Shown here: positions 41,793 to 51,193 of the stretch, piece by piece
Position numbering within the stretch: the stretch's first letter is position 1
Layout: each line of letters starts with the position of its first letter
Origin: Trichomonas vaginalis G3
Lineage: Eukaryota > Parabasalia > Trichomonadida > Trichomonadidae
NCBI RefSeq assembly: GCF_026262505.1
Contig: NC_067207.1
Span: 28,054,082-28,118,081 of the forward strand
Direction: 5' to 3'
Length of the DNA stretch: 64,000 nucleotides
Notes under the pieces: generated by a model
Told to the model about the DNA's origin: nothing
The model's input: only the letters and a program-made list of their open reading frames with translations
The model's database searches: none
Position numbers and translations under genes: made by a program

Positions 41793-44062
41793 GGATACCC
41801 TTACATTGCGTAGTTAGAAAGAGAATATGATATTGTCATGATTGCTAAAGTTTTAGGCTCCAGAAATGAATATACATCAAACTGAAACAATTGATAAATT
41901 GAATGAACTTTTGAGAGGTTCTCAAATAAAAAAAATTATCTAATTTTTTACAATATTACTATTATTTTATCCACATATGTATATATAGTAATTTGAGAAA
42001 ACTTTTAGGAAAAAATAAGTTTAATAAAAATCTGAATTTTACTTGTTGTGGGATTGTTATTAATTGACACTCCAGACGTATTACTAATAGTTATGCGTAT
42101 GCAATTAAAGTATTTCTGATGGACAAAATGTGAGATTTATATCAGATAATTCATTTCTACTATTAAGTTATTCATTTATGAGTTTGCACTTATTCGCACT
42201 AAATAAATAACTATTAAAAATTGTTTTAATTAATTGACACCATATAATAGAGTGAATTTTGTTTGATCAAACAACAATAGATGATAGATATAAAGCCAAG
42301 AAACTTGCTATTAATATGCTCTACTTGCTATTTCAATGTAAGTATGATATTTTCTAAATGTTTCGTTCAGATAACTTAGATATATTAGTCAAAATTTGAA
42401 ATTTTAATAGCACATATATTAAAAATAATTATTATTCATAAAAGATTAATGAAATAGTAAAAAAATCATCAAATTATAAAAATACAACATTTAGAAGAAT
42501 TCTTATTATCCTTCAAAAAGTCAGTATTTCTGCTGTAATTTTCTACAACATTGTAGTTATTGCACTTTGTCTATGGATTTGTATATATGTTATATATAAA
42601 TTATATATCTAAACTGCCCATAAGTGCAATTTTTATATAAATTGTTTATTTCTTTAACAATTTCATATGAAATATGCTTTTTTAAGCGTATCAAAGCTGT
42701 GTTCTTAATGTGCATGGATATATCAAGAAAAATGTCGAAAAAAATGTGAATTCACAAATTCACTGAATTTTCACCGTTTTTTGAATTTTGCTACAGCACT
42801 AATATTAAATAATACTAAAATCTTCTGTCTTTGTAAAAGAATAAATTCTGACAAAAAGTGCTCGTTTAAATTTAATGATCATCTGTATGACTAAGTGGTA
42901 AAAAGTGTTTATGACCAAAAAAGGGTTACATGCTTAGTCTATTTTTCTGACAGGATACTCTAGATTTACATGATCTCTATTTCATATCTCCGTTTTTAGA
43001 TTCTTCGACAGATTTTATGATAGAAAACCAAGATTAACAAATTTCCGGCATGTTAATGAAGAAATCTGCAGCTACCCTCAATATTATTTCAATAATCAGT
43101 ATCGTTTCTCTTACAATTTATTTTTTTCTCAATAATTTAACAAGAAATAACAATACACACTTGGTTTTACGTATAAAAGCTAAGTGTCGAACTTAATCAA
43201 CTTTACTTACTTAGCAAATGAATATTTTTGTGGTTGCGAGTTCTGAATGCTGAAGTTTTAGATTTCTCTATAAATGATATCATTGCACTTACAATGTTGT
43301 TCCAGCCTATCGCATAAATCATAGAAAATCCAAAAAAAAAATAATATAAAGAAAATTCATGTCATGAAGTTCAAAAAATACCGTGTAACATTAAAATTTG
43401 TTATGCATAATACATTTTAGCTATTATTGATTTTTTTTAATTTTCGAGAAATTGAATGGTGAGTCCGATAGAGAAATTTTTAAAAATCCTAGTGCCTCAT
43501 AGAAGTAATTTCCCTCGTCTCCCATACTTCCAAATGTATGCATATGACATAAACTTTTATGCATTACACAAGTGGCCAATAATATCTATAGAGTAAAAAA
43601 TTAGAAATTTAATTTTTTTTATGATAGTTATATTTCAGATTTGCGAGCGTAACTTTTTTCTCCATGGCATACTTGTTTTAAGAGCAAATGATCAAAATCG
43701 TCCTTCAATTATTGAAGGAGCTGATATCTTTTGAAAATTGAATTGAAAGGGTATTCAATTTTCAAATTTCCTCTCAATTTTGGAAACATATCAACTCTAT
43801 GAATTAACAATTATGTGCCTTCACAGTTTATCAGTCATATAAGGTGCTTATAAAGAAAAAAGTTACGCTCGCAAAATATGTTTTTATATAGATTTCACAT
43901 AAAATAATTATGTAATTTCTAAAAAGAATATTTTTGTTCTTGAATATTAAAGTGTATTGTAGTTTAAAATGTTTTAAATATGTTGCTAAAATTTCAGGTT
44001 TATAGCTCATGTCTAGCATGACTTCTTCGTATGCGCAAAAAATCTGACACGTAAGGGTATCC
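41793..44062. mobile_element. Candidate non-autonomous TTAA element
   Basis: TTAA stands on both sides (41789-41792 and 44063-44066), and the ends are GGATACCCTTAC(A/G)T in inverted orientation. The 2.27 kb between have no coding frame. TTAA duplication and a GG(A/G)TA start recall the Kolobok at 1534, so it could be mobilised by the same kind of enzyme. The short inverted end makes this tentative. Confidence 0.5.
43641..43874. repeat. Fold-back element of about 230 bp
   Basis: GCGAGCGTAACTTTTTTC at 43643-43660 and its exact inverse at 43855-43872; the match continues outward by three bases. It lies inside the TTAA element. It is probably a small inverted-repeat transposon. Confidence 0.7.
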
Positions 44063-44228
44063 TTAAGAATAAATCTTTCAATTTAATGTATGAATCTAAG
44101 CGTTTTTATTATATTGTTGTTAAAATAAAGGATATATCTAGTTATTTGACCAGAAGGTATCTTTCTCTTTTCTGGAGACACCACACTTTTGTGGGCCACT
44201 CTATAAATAAAAATCAAAATTAATAAAA

Positions 44229-45368
44229 TTAAGGAAGATTTTTACAATAGTCATTAACATTCTTATATTCAGACTTCTTGAAATCTGACAGTTTTACAAT
44301 ATCCTTGCCTTTCATTTCTTTAAGTTTGATGACTTGACCATTATATGCGAATCGAACATATTCTGTTTTACCTTTAGTCCAAATTTCCATCAATAAATGA
44401 TTTGCATAATGCTCTGTCATTGTAACATTGGCATCGCTTCCTGCAAGAAGTTGATGGATAGAAGCAACTGATTCTTCACTTCCAGAGAATAATGAAAATT
44501 TATACTCTATTCCTGTTATATTCGATGGGATTCTAATGAATTCTCTCATTAGATAGGATGCAAATAACTCTGGTTTCTTACTAAATCTTCCATATGTATG
44601 CTTGTTGATGATCTTATGACAGGCATCTTGTATTTCTTGTGTAACACTGAAAGGAAGTTTTCTTCCACTGCATGAATATGAAATAACCCAACGTGCAATA
44701 TCTATCATATTTTCATATGTTTGCTCAATTCCATATTTCGAAGCAATTGGACTAATGGATGGCCAATATTCCTTAATGATATCATCATCATTAGTGATTT
44801 CTTTGCATGTTTGAATAGATGGTTTCAATAATGATCTTCCACTACCTTCTTCATCTGTCATTAAAGTTAATGATGTATTTTGTGTGCCTGGTGGTACAAA
44901 ACCATGGATAAATGCCTGGGCAGATCTTATATTTCTTTGTTCGGCTGCTGATCTCACAAAAATCTCAGATGGTTTTGGATAATCTGTGAATAACCCATTT
45001 TTGAATAAATACTCAAAATATTCTTCTCCTAATTTCTTTTGCTGGAATTGACCATCTGCTGTAAGTTCTTCAGCGTTACAATTTGGACTAAAGTCAACAA
45101 TTTGAGGTTCTGTAATTTTCTTGAATCTCCTGTAGTTATTGAAGTTTGAGATAAACATATTTGGTGATACTGCATTATCTTGATCACATGACCAATGTCC
45201 TCTTTCAATGATATTCCCCAATGTTAACTTTGGTGCATATTCTCCTTCACTAATGAGGACTTGAGCAAATTTCAGCTTATATCCTTTAATTGGACTTGGT
45301 GTGTGGAATGGAGAAACACATTTATTATTCAAGCACTGACAGAGAGAGAAAAGTAATGTTAAACTCAT
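44229..45368 (-). CDS. Histidine acid phosphatase-like protein, catalytic motif lost
   Basis: A 379-residue protein with an N-terminal hydrophobic signal sequence. It aligns with its neighbour (46033-47202) over WxCDxD, F(S/P)xNCNAEELTADG, the RSAAEQRNIRSAQAF region and the C-terminal YVRFAYNGQV. The active-site loop RHGARTP is SEGEYAP here (residues 40-46), and the HD pair near the end is also gone (GSEES). It should not be able to form the phosphohistidine, so it is a pseudoenzyme, perhaps secreted for binding. The frame is intact and the cysteines are kept, so it appears to be under selection. Confidence 0.8.
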   Translation of the reverse strand: MSLTLLFSLCQCLNNKCVSPFHTPSPIKGYKLKFAQVLISEGEYAPKLTLGNIIERGHWSCDQDNAVSPNMFISNFNNYRRFKKITEPQIVDFSPNCNAEELTADGQFQQKKLGEEYFEYLFKNGLFTDYPKPSEIFVRSAAEQRNIRSAQAFIHGFVPPGTQNTSLTLMTDEEGSGRSLLKPSIQTCKEITNDDDIIKEYWPSISPIASKYGIEQTYENMIDIARWVISYSCSGRKLPFSVTQEIQDACHKIINKHTYGRFSKKPELFASYLMREFIRIPSNITGIEYKFSLFSGSEESVASIHQLLAGSDANVTMTEHYANHLLMEIWTKGKTEYVRFAYNGQVIKLKEMKGKDIVKLSDFKKSEYKNVNDYCKNLP

Positions 45369-46032
45369 GAAAAAATGTAAAACAATTGAATATGAATATT
45401 GAATGAATATTTTTTTTAGTCATAAACTAGCATTAAGAATAGCTCCAATGATTTTGTGATAACCATAATGTTACGATAGATGTTTGAATTTATTATTTTC
45501 TGAGTCTTTTATTCTTCTGCAATAAATATTCATATTGTAGTGAATTATATATTCTGTTATGTTATTATTGGTTTTTAATATTTACACCATTTTTATCGAA
45601 CAAGATTTTTGTTTATGTTAAAATTATGAATAATTTGTCTACCTATAATGCAATATTATTGAATTTAGTAACTGTGATGTTCGAACAATTTTAAATGGCA
45701 TTATTTGACAACCACCTGACTTTCACAAATTTTGAATAAAATATCATTAAATTTAACGAAATTAAAATTATATTGTTCCTTTGATTTTAACCACTAATAA
45801 TGTAAAAACATTTTGTCAGTGAATCAAATAATTGAAATCATTCAAATTATAATTGAAGGAGCAATGAATTTCATAACGTGCGTGGCGTTTTTTGACATTC
45901 AAATTGTAATGAACATGTTCTCCTTTGTTAAAATTTAGTATTTTACATGTGTAGAATATGGAAAATAAAAATTGATTTTTTAATTACTTTATTAGTTAGA
46001 TAAAAATATCAAAAAATTGTTTTATTTATGTT
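45369..46032. other. Intergenic spacer
   Basis: 660 bases of AT-rich DNA between two co-oriented phosphatase paralogues. No motif or repeat was recognised. Confidence 0.5.
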
Positions 46033-47202
46033 TTATGGTAAGTCTGGGTAGCAATTTTGAAGAACATTTTGAATGGCTGATCGAAATTCTCCAATTTCCA
46101 TAATTTGGTACCTGTTAAATATGTTAACTACTTCGCCATTATAAGTGAATCTAATCCAGGTTTTATCATCCTTAAGATATGTTTCCATTGTGATGTATGA
46201 AGCATATGGCGGAGTCATTACCCAATCTCCTCCAATTCCAAGTGATGACAATACAAATGCAATAACGGAATCATGAGCAGCAATAACATCAAGTTTCTTT
46301 TCTCCTCTTTCGTCATAATTCTTGAATAACTGTCTGAAAATAGGTCCACCACCAACGCAACCTTGAGTTTCATTAAAGAATGAGATTCTGTAAAAGTGAT
46401 ATGCTTGAACCTTTCTGCATTGTTCAATCAATTCATCGGTAATAATTGGGAATAATTTTTGTTCATTGCAATAATAGGTGATAGCCCAATCACACATTGA
46501 TTCCAAACCTTCTGGTGACTTATCTGTGTTTCCTGTTAAATCATAAAGTGGCTGTGCATACTTCATAACTTCATTATGCACATCCATATAAGTTGAAGAT
46601 GCAAAGAAGTCTGCTGATAGCTTCTTGAGATCTGGGCACATCTTATTGTTTGGATGAACTGTATCTCTATTCTTTGTACCTACAAGGAAATCAATATATT
46701 CATTTGAGTCTTGTACTGGATATAAGCCTTGTAAAAATGAAACACCAGATCTGTATGTTCTTTCATACCATGTAGCTCGTGCTGAAATAAGTCTTGGATC
46801 ATAATATTCAGGAATAAGCTTGATCTTGTTAATAGCATATTCTCTAAATGCAGCACCAAGTTTGAGGTGCTGTTCCATACCTTCAACTGTTAGATCACCA
46901 GCATTGCAATTTGTTGGATATTCGGAAAGTCTCTCTTCAAATATTTTGTGGACTCTTCTTCCATTCTTCCTTGGAGAAACTTCAATACGTGAAGCGCGTG
47001 CATCATCTGCATCGCATTGCCATTTACCTCTTTCTTCTGTCTTGAGCCACATTGTAATTGGTGTTCGTGCTCCATGTCGAAGTACAATTTCCATATGTTC
47101 TGGAATATACTCAGATGTGTTCAAAGGCTCGGGGAATTTATATGGAATATCGCATGTAGGATGGAGCTTTGAGAATCCACTTGCAACAAGTAGTCCAAGC
47201 AT
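46033..47202 (-). CDS. Secreted histidine acid phosphatase (active-type)
   Basis: A 389-residue member of histidine phosphatase clade 2. The signal peptide is MLGLLVASGFSKLHP. The catalytic loop RHGARTP is at 42-48, with H43 expected to carry the phosphate. A second arginine lies in SARATWYERTYRSG (about 140-153), and the proton donor pair HD is at 310-311 (VIAAHDSV). Cysteines in WQCDAD, PTNCNAGDL and others suggest disulphides. It would hydrolyse phosphomonoesters outside the cell or in lysosomes. Of the three paralogues in this cluster it is the only one with both catalytic motifs. Confidence 0.9.
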   Translation of the reverse strand: MLGLLVASGFSKLHPTCDIPYKFPEPLNTSEYIPEHMEIVLRHGARTPITMWLKTEERGKWQCDADDARASRIEVSPRKNGRRVHKIFEERLSEYPTNCNAGDLTVEGMEQHLKLGAAFREYAINKIKLIPEYYDPRLISARATWYERTYRSGVSFLQGLYPVQDSNEYIDFLVGTKNRDTVHPNNKMCPDLKKLSADFFASSTYMDVHNEVMKYAQPLYDLTGNTDKSPEGLESMCDWAITYYCNEQKLFPIITDELIEQCRKVQAYHFYRISFFNETQGCVGGGPIFRQLFKNYDERGEKKLDVIAAHDSVIAFVLSSLGIGGDWVMTPPYASYITMETYLKDDKTWIRFTYNGEVVNIFNRYQIMEIGEFRSAIQNVLQNCYPDLP

Positions 47203-47493
47203 TAAGTTATAATCCTATAAAAAAATTGAGAACTCATCGATAAATTCGATTCTTCAAAAAGAATCTTGATGAATTATGTTAGATTTATATAAATTAATGC
47301 ATGGAATAGAAGTCATCTAATTGTCTAGCTTTAATTCAATTATTTTGAATTCAAATACAAATGATTCTATATGTCCTCAAATTGAGATGTTTTCGAAAAT
47401 TGAGAAGGGTTTCAATATTGAGAAATCATTCAAAAAATATTCAATTCAAAACAATAAATTATTGTAAATTAATTGATTTTATTAAGGACTTTT

Positions 47494-47826
47494 TTACACC
47501 AATATAGTTTCTGTGACTTCTCTTCCTGATTTTGATTCAACATCTTTATTTTTCTTCTTTAACACGATGTAAATTACAAGCACAGATGCTACAATAATAA
47601 GAAGTACAGAAGCTGCAACCGAGACACTGATTGTTATTATTTTGTTTTTGGAGCTTGAATCTTCATTTGGAGAAGGAAGTTGCTTTGTTGCTGGCCATTC
47701 TGGTAATTTTGTTGGCCAAGTGTGTGTCCTTGCAACTTCGTTCGGGTAAGCAGGTGTTGGAGAGAATCTGTAAGGTGTAACTGCTGCACAGATGGTCTCG
47801 GAAACAAAAAATGAGAACAAAATCAT
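47494..47826 (-). CDS. Small single-pass membrane protein
   Basis: A 110-residue frame from the ATG at 47826; the longer open frame upstream has no ATG. The signal peptide is MILFSFFVSETICAA, followed by a short proline/threonine-rich ectodomain, one membrane span (about residues 60-86, VSVAASVLLIIVASVLVIYIVL) and a basic cytoplasmic tail (KKKNKDVESKSGREVTETILV). This layout is like the anchor end of trichomonad surface proteins. It is divergent from the third phosphatase paralogue with 80 bases between their starts. The ligand is unknown. Confidence 0.6.
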   Translation of the reverse strand: MILFSFFVSETICAAVTPYRFSPTPAYPNEVARTHTWPTKLPEWPATKQLPSPNEDSSSKNKIITISVSVAASVLLIIVASVLVIYIVLKKKNKDVESKSGREVTETILV

Positions 47827-47906
47827 ATTTGCGATATGTATACTTCTCAATATTAAATTGAACAATCTCTGAAAAATTTGTATACTTCATTCTCAATTCT
47901 GGTTTA

Positions 47907-49106
47907 ATGCTAAACTTTATCGTATTTGTAGCCAACAGTAAGAAATTGCAATGCGAAGCAAACACTGGCTTCCATCAGCCAGTTGAAGGAGCTAAATTAC
48001 TTCATTTATCAGTTTTATTTAATATTGGCGAGTCAACTCCAGATGTGAGATATATTAGCCGTAGTAATGAAGAAAATTGGACATGTGATGATGAAAACTC
48101 GTTAATCATGAACTATAACCCTGCTCCTGAAGCTTTTCATAGAAATTACAAAATTCAGCAAGATCCAAGAGTTTTATCATTTACACCATCATGTTCAGCT
48201 AATGACTTAACAAATAAAGGAATGAATCAGATGTATGAGCTAGGAAGAAGAATCAAACAACATTATTCCAATAATGTCCCCGGTTTCATGCCAGAGAACG
48301 CAAATCCTAATTTCTTATATATTAAATCATCAAATAAAAAGGTTAGCTTAAAGTCTGCTATGGCATTTGCACAAGGTTTATATGAATCCACTGATTATAA
48401 TGAAGTTTTGAAGATTTATTCTGATTCTGCAAAGAACAAATTAATAGAACCCGATTCAGAATCATGTGCAGACGTCAAGAATCAAAAAGAGGCATTCATA
48501 GCAAGTAGTTCGTATTCTGAATTATTTGATTCATATAATTCTAAATATAAGAATTCACTGCATGAAAATGGAATTGAATTAACAAAGGAGAATGCATACA
48601 GTGTTGCTTCTTCATTCCTTAAATACCAGTGTGCAAAACAAAATCTTCCACATTTGCCTGATGGATTCATTGTTGATAGTCAAGACTTTGTTGTTAAGTA
48701 CTTATATAAGCAAAATTTGTTCAATAATAATCCATCTGTGTTATCTTCCTCGATTCTCAGAGAAGTATTTAGAATTATTAACCACAAGCTCGCAACTGAG
48801 ACTTACCACAGAATCATTGCAGTTCCACTTTCACCAGAAAACTTTGTTTCTATTCTTTCGATCCTTGATTTCTCTGATGAAACCGGACCTTTACCAAAAT
48901 CTCATATTATTCTTGAGATTTGGGAAGTTGGAAAAGACATACAAGCAAGATTATTATATAATGGGCAAGTTCTCCCTGTTGACTCAATAATTCCTAATCA
49001 ACAAGATTTGTTGACTGGTTTATTCCCATATAATAATTTCCAGTCTATTTTGAAGCAAAAGGGCTACTTGAGCAAATGTGTAATTCCAGGAAGAACAATA
49101 TGGTAA
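47907..49106 (+). CDS. Histidine acid phosphatase-like protein, catalytic motif lost
   Basis: A 399-residue paralogue with signal peptide MLNFIVFVANSKKLQ. It keeps the family frame (NWTCDDEN, FTPSCSANDLTNKGMNQ, ARLLYNGQV), but the catalytic loop reads NIGESTP (39-45) in place of RHGARTP and the HD site reads LSPENF. It is therefore a predicted pseudophosphatase. The sequence TTCATTCTCAATTCTGG before the ATG contains an initiator-like TCATTC. The stop overlaps TAAAATAAA, in keeping with the UAAA 3'-end signal of trichomonads. It is the last host gene before Polinton 2. Confidence 0.8.
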   Translation: MLNFIVFVANSKKLQCEANTGFHQPVEGAKLLHLSVLFNIGESTPDVRYISRSNEENWTCDDENSLIMNYNPAPEAFHRNYKIQQDPRVLSFTPSCSANDLTNKGMNQMYELGRRIKQHYSNNVPGFMPENANPNFLYIKSSNKKVSLKSAMAFAQGLYESTDYNEVLKIYSDSAKNKLIEPDSESCADVKNQKEAFIASSSYSELFDSYNSKYKNSLHENGIELTKENAYSVASSFLKYQCAKQNLPHLPDGFIVDSQDFVVKYLYKQNLFNNNPSVLSSSILREVFRIINHKLATETYHRIIAVPLSPENFVSILSILDFSDETGPLPKSHIILEIWEVGKDIQARLLYNGQVLPVDSIIPNQQDLLTGLFPYNNFQSILKQKGYLSKCVIPGRTIW

Positions 49107-49608
49107 AATAAAATTTTATTTTCTCAAATCTGAATTTTTTTTATTGTTTCACTTTATTTTGATATACTTTATAGCAACGCGACTCAAATTAAATCAATCT
49201 CAAAGATATGACACTAAAAAAAAAAAAAAAGGTAGTGGGGCCTCCAGGCACTTCGTGCCCTCTAGCCCCGAAGATGTTTAGTATAAATGAAGTATAAAAT
49301 GAAGTTTTTTTGGTATAGGGGGCTTCCCAGGGGCTGCGCCCCTTCTAGCCCATAAAAATTTTTGAGAGTCGTCGTCGTTGACTTTTTTTGTAGAGCACTC
49401 AAAATAGTACAACTTTGTCCGGACAAGTAAGGGTCTATCGTCGCTACAGAAAAGTTACGGGCGTTCCAAGGAAGTATACTTTGAGAAGCCTTTTCTCCAT
49501 TTTAAAACAAGATAGGACGGTTATTTTACAAAACCGACAAGACTTTGACCGAGTAGTTTTCATGTTTTGTCACTTTTCAGGAAAAAACATTTTTATTATA
49601 TATATAAA
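49107..49608. other. End region of Polinton 2 with two GC-rich hairpins
   Basis: After a run of A residues (about 49217-49230) the composition changes sharply. Two related GC-rich stem-loops lie at 49234-49266 and 49318-49353 (GGCACTTCGTGCC; GGGGCTGCGCCCC), each flanked by GGGG...CCCC and CTAGCCC. No gene is seen. This is the probable outer end of Polinton 2. Confidence 0.5.
49234..49353. repeat. Pair of related GC-rich hairpins near the Polinton 2 end
   Basis: Hairpin one has stem GGCAC/GTGCC inside GGGG...CCCC; hairpin two has stem GGGGC/GCCCC inside GGGGGC...GCCC. Both contain CTAGCCC on the right side. They are about 85 bases apart and look like diverged copies of one unit. Confidence 0.55.
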
Positions 49609-50427
49609 ATGAATTTTACAAAACCACCGTTACCCTTCTTTGGAAATAAGAGTAGATGTAAAGATATTCTATTGAGAGAACTTAAGAAACTACCGAATGG
49701 TCTAACATTTGTAGATTTGTTCGGTGGAAGTTTCTATATGTCCCATTTGTGCCATACAATATTCCCAGACTCAAAGATTATATGCAATGACTTCGACAAC
49801 TATATGAACCGTCTCAAACATATACCAGACACAAACAAAATATTGAAAGAGTTAAAAGAAAAGATACCTATAGGTAAGATGGAACGTATACCATTAGATA
49901 AGAAAAATATCGTGAGAGAGGTTTTGAAAAAAGCAGAATATATAGACTGGGATAGTATATCTGCTAGACTATTATATAGTGGTGCTATAAGAGTTCATGA
50001 CATTGAAACACTTATGTCAAAAGTTTTATATCTTAACTATACAAATGTTTTCAAAGAGGACATAGAAAAATATATTGAGGGTATAGAGTTTGTGAGATGT
50101 CATTGGACAGAGTTGTATGAAAAATATAAAGACAAGGAAAATGTTTTCTTTATAGTGGACCCGCCGTTCTATAACACATGCGATTTTCAATACCAAGTAG
50201 ACTGGACTTTGAGAGACTCTTTAGAAACTTTAGACGTTTTACATAACCATCCATGCTTTTACTTTACATCCGATAAAAGTGGTTTGGAAACCGTTATGAG
50301 ATGGTTAGAGGACATACATGACTATGAGTTTAGATATGACAAGATAGAATATGAGAGAGGTCCTATAAACCGGAAAAAGTGTCATAACAAAGAAATTTTA
50401 TTGGTAAGTAAATGTGGTTTGAAATAG
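49609..50427 (+). CDS. D12-class DNA N6-adenine methyltransferase (Dam-like)
   Basis: A 272-residue frame from the ATG at 49609. It has the D12-class order: PFFGNKSR (9-16, the PxxGxK motif), FVDLFGGS (34-41, S-adenosylmethionine binding) and DPPFY (184-188, catalytic DPPY-type). The protein would methylate adenine in DNA; the target is not readable from the sequence, though relatives include GATC enzymes. 6-methyladenine and Dam-like enzymes are known in T. vaginalis. The gene lies next to the Polinton end and reads inward. It overlaps the next small gene by 16 bases. Confidence 0.9.
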   Translation: MNFTKPPLPFFGNKSRCKDILLRELKKLPNGLTFVDLFGGSFYMSHLCHTIFPDSKIICNDFDNYMNRLKHIPDTNKILKELKEKIPIGKMERIPLDKKNIVREVLKKAEYIDWDSISARLLYSGAIRVHDIETLMSKVLYLNYTNVFKEDIEKYIEGIEFVRCHWTELYEKYKDKENVFFIVDPPFYNTCDFQYQVDWTLRDSLETLDVLHNHPCFYFTSDKSGLETVMRWLEDIHDYEFRYDKIEYERGPINRKKCHNKEILLVSKCGLK

Positions 50428-50543
50428 GACTACTTGTTTTAGGTTTTTTCCATTGTGTCATTTACTTATTTGACGTGGCAGAAAGATATAGAGAATATGA
50501 AGATGAACCATTGCCTGCAAATGTTCAGCATATGTACTCGTAA
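50412..50543 (+). CDS. 43-residue membrane peptide overlapping the methyltransferase end
   Basis: It starts at ATG 50412, inside the methyltransferase gene in another frame, and runs MWFEIGLLVLGFFHCVIYLF then an acidic tail (EREYEDEPLPANV-like). One membrane span covers most of the first 20 residues. The overlap and tight packing suggest co-expression. Small membrane peptides are common in viruses; nothing more can be said. Confidence 0.45.
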   Translation: MWFEIGLLVLGFFHCVIYLFDVAERYREYEDEPLPANVQHMYS

Positions 50544-50546
50544 GAG

Positions 50547-50569
50547 ATATTTTTATCTAATATTAAATG
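50547..50569 (+). promoter_or_regulatory. Late-type leader motif
   Basis: TATTTTTATCTAATATTAA lies directly before ATG at 50567. It recurs as TTTTTACATATAGTAAA before 50948 and TATTTTTACATATATTAA before 57853. The inferred role is a promoter for virion-type genes. Confidence 0.55.
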
Positions 50570-50929
50570 GACGCACAGAACTTAGCGAATGCACAGCAAC
50601 CTGGACAACCAAACCCAGAGAATATTCCAAATGAAGTTAGAATACAAACTGCAATGGCAAACTATGGTCAAGTGCCAACAGATGTACAAATGCAAACTGC
50701 CATGTCAAATGACGCTGCGTTAGGTTTGCCACCATGGTATGCAAATATGAGATGGAAAGAGTTTTATACAAACCCTGAAGTGGGATATAAACAACTCTAT
50801 GCAGATGACGCGAACACAGGAGTTGACCCAGAATATGTTTTCTACCAGAGGAGAAATAGAATGTATGAGCTCCAGTTAAAAAATGCTATGGAACTCAACA
50901 GGAAACGTAAGAGACTAGGCGGACATTAG
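50567..50929 (+). CDS. Polinton 2 probable virion protein, 120 residues
   Basis: The protein is rich in Q, N, A and P at the start, with two imperfect repeats (VRIQTAMANYGQVPTD and VQMQTAMSNDAALGLP), then an aromatic stretch (WYANMRWKEFYTNP) and a basic end (NRKRKRLGG). No domain is recognised. It has the late-type leader and lies in a run of virion-type genes. It looks whole. Confidence 0.5.
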   Translation: MDAQNLANAQQPGQPNPENIPNEVRIQTAMANYGQVPTDVQMQTAMSNDAALGLPPWYANMRWKEFYTNPEVGYKQLYADDANTGVDPEYVFYQRRNRMYELQLKNAMELNRKRKRLGGH

Positions 50930-50947
50930 ATTTTTACATATAGTAAA

Positions 50948-51190
50948 ATGGGTTTCTTCAGTAGTATTGGAAACTTCTTCAGAAGAGTTGGAAGAGGTAT
51001 ATGGAATGGAATAAAATCTGTCGGAAGAGGAATTTGGAACGGAGTCAAAAATATTGGTAAAAGAGTAGGTCAGTTTGTTGGTATTATACCTAAAGACCCT
51101 GAACCAGAAGAACAAGCTCCTGTTATACAACAGCCTGAACCTGCACCACAGTCAAGTTGGCAACCAAATCCAACACCTCAACCGTATTAA
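50948..51190 (+). CDS. Polinton 2 amphipathic small virion protein (pVI-like in style)
   Basis: An 80-residue protein. A repeated amphipathic unit (GRGIWNGIKSVGRGIWNGVK) covers residues about 16-35, followed by a proline/glutamine tail with PQPSSWQPNPTPQ-like sequence. It resembles the membrane-disrupting proteins of adenoviruses and Polintons that help particles leave vesicles; this is inference from composition. It has the late-type leader TTTTTACATATAGTAAA. It looks whole. Confidence 0.5.
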   Translation: MGFFSSIGNFFRRVGRGIWNGIKSVGRGIWNGVKNIGKRVGQFVGIIPKDPEPEEQAPVIQQPEPAPQSSWQPNPTPQPY

Positions 51191-51193
51191 AAA

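Larger units (their letters stand above)
38155..44228. other. Gene-poor region with repeats
   Basis: 6 kb with no supported gene. It holds a small GTCGTCT element (38205-38480), a 111 bp tandem repeat (39102-39424), an orphan MULE-end repeat (39829-39908), a 19 bp inverted repeat (40274-40356), a 48 bp duplication (41258-41353) and a TTAA-flanked element with a fold-back inside it (41793-44062). Open frames of about 60 codons here look like chance. Confidence 0.6.

Noticed and set aside
47827-47865. Upstream extension of the small membrane protein
   Set aside because: It begins with TTG; the first ATG at 47826 gives a proper signal peptide.
49231-49233. Exact left end of Polinton 2
   Set aside because: The change after the A run is suggestive, but without the other TIR or a target duplication the base cannot be fixed.
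49567-49608. Upstream extension of the methyltransferase (14 codons)
   Set aside because: The extension has no ATG; the ATG at 49609 gives the usual PxxGxK motif close to the N-terminus.
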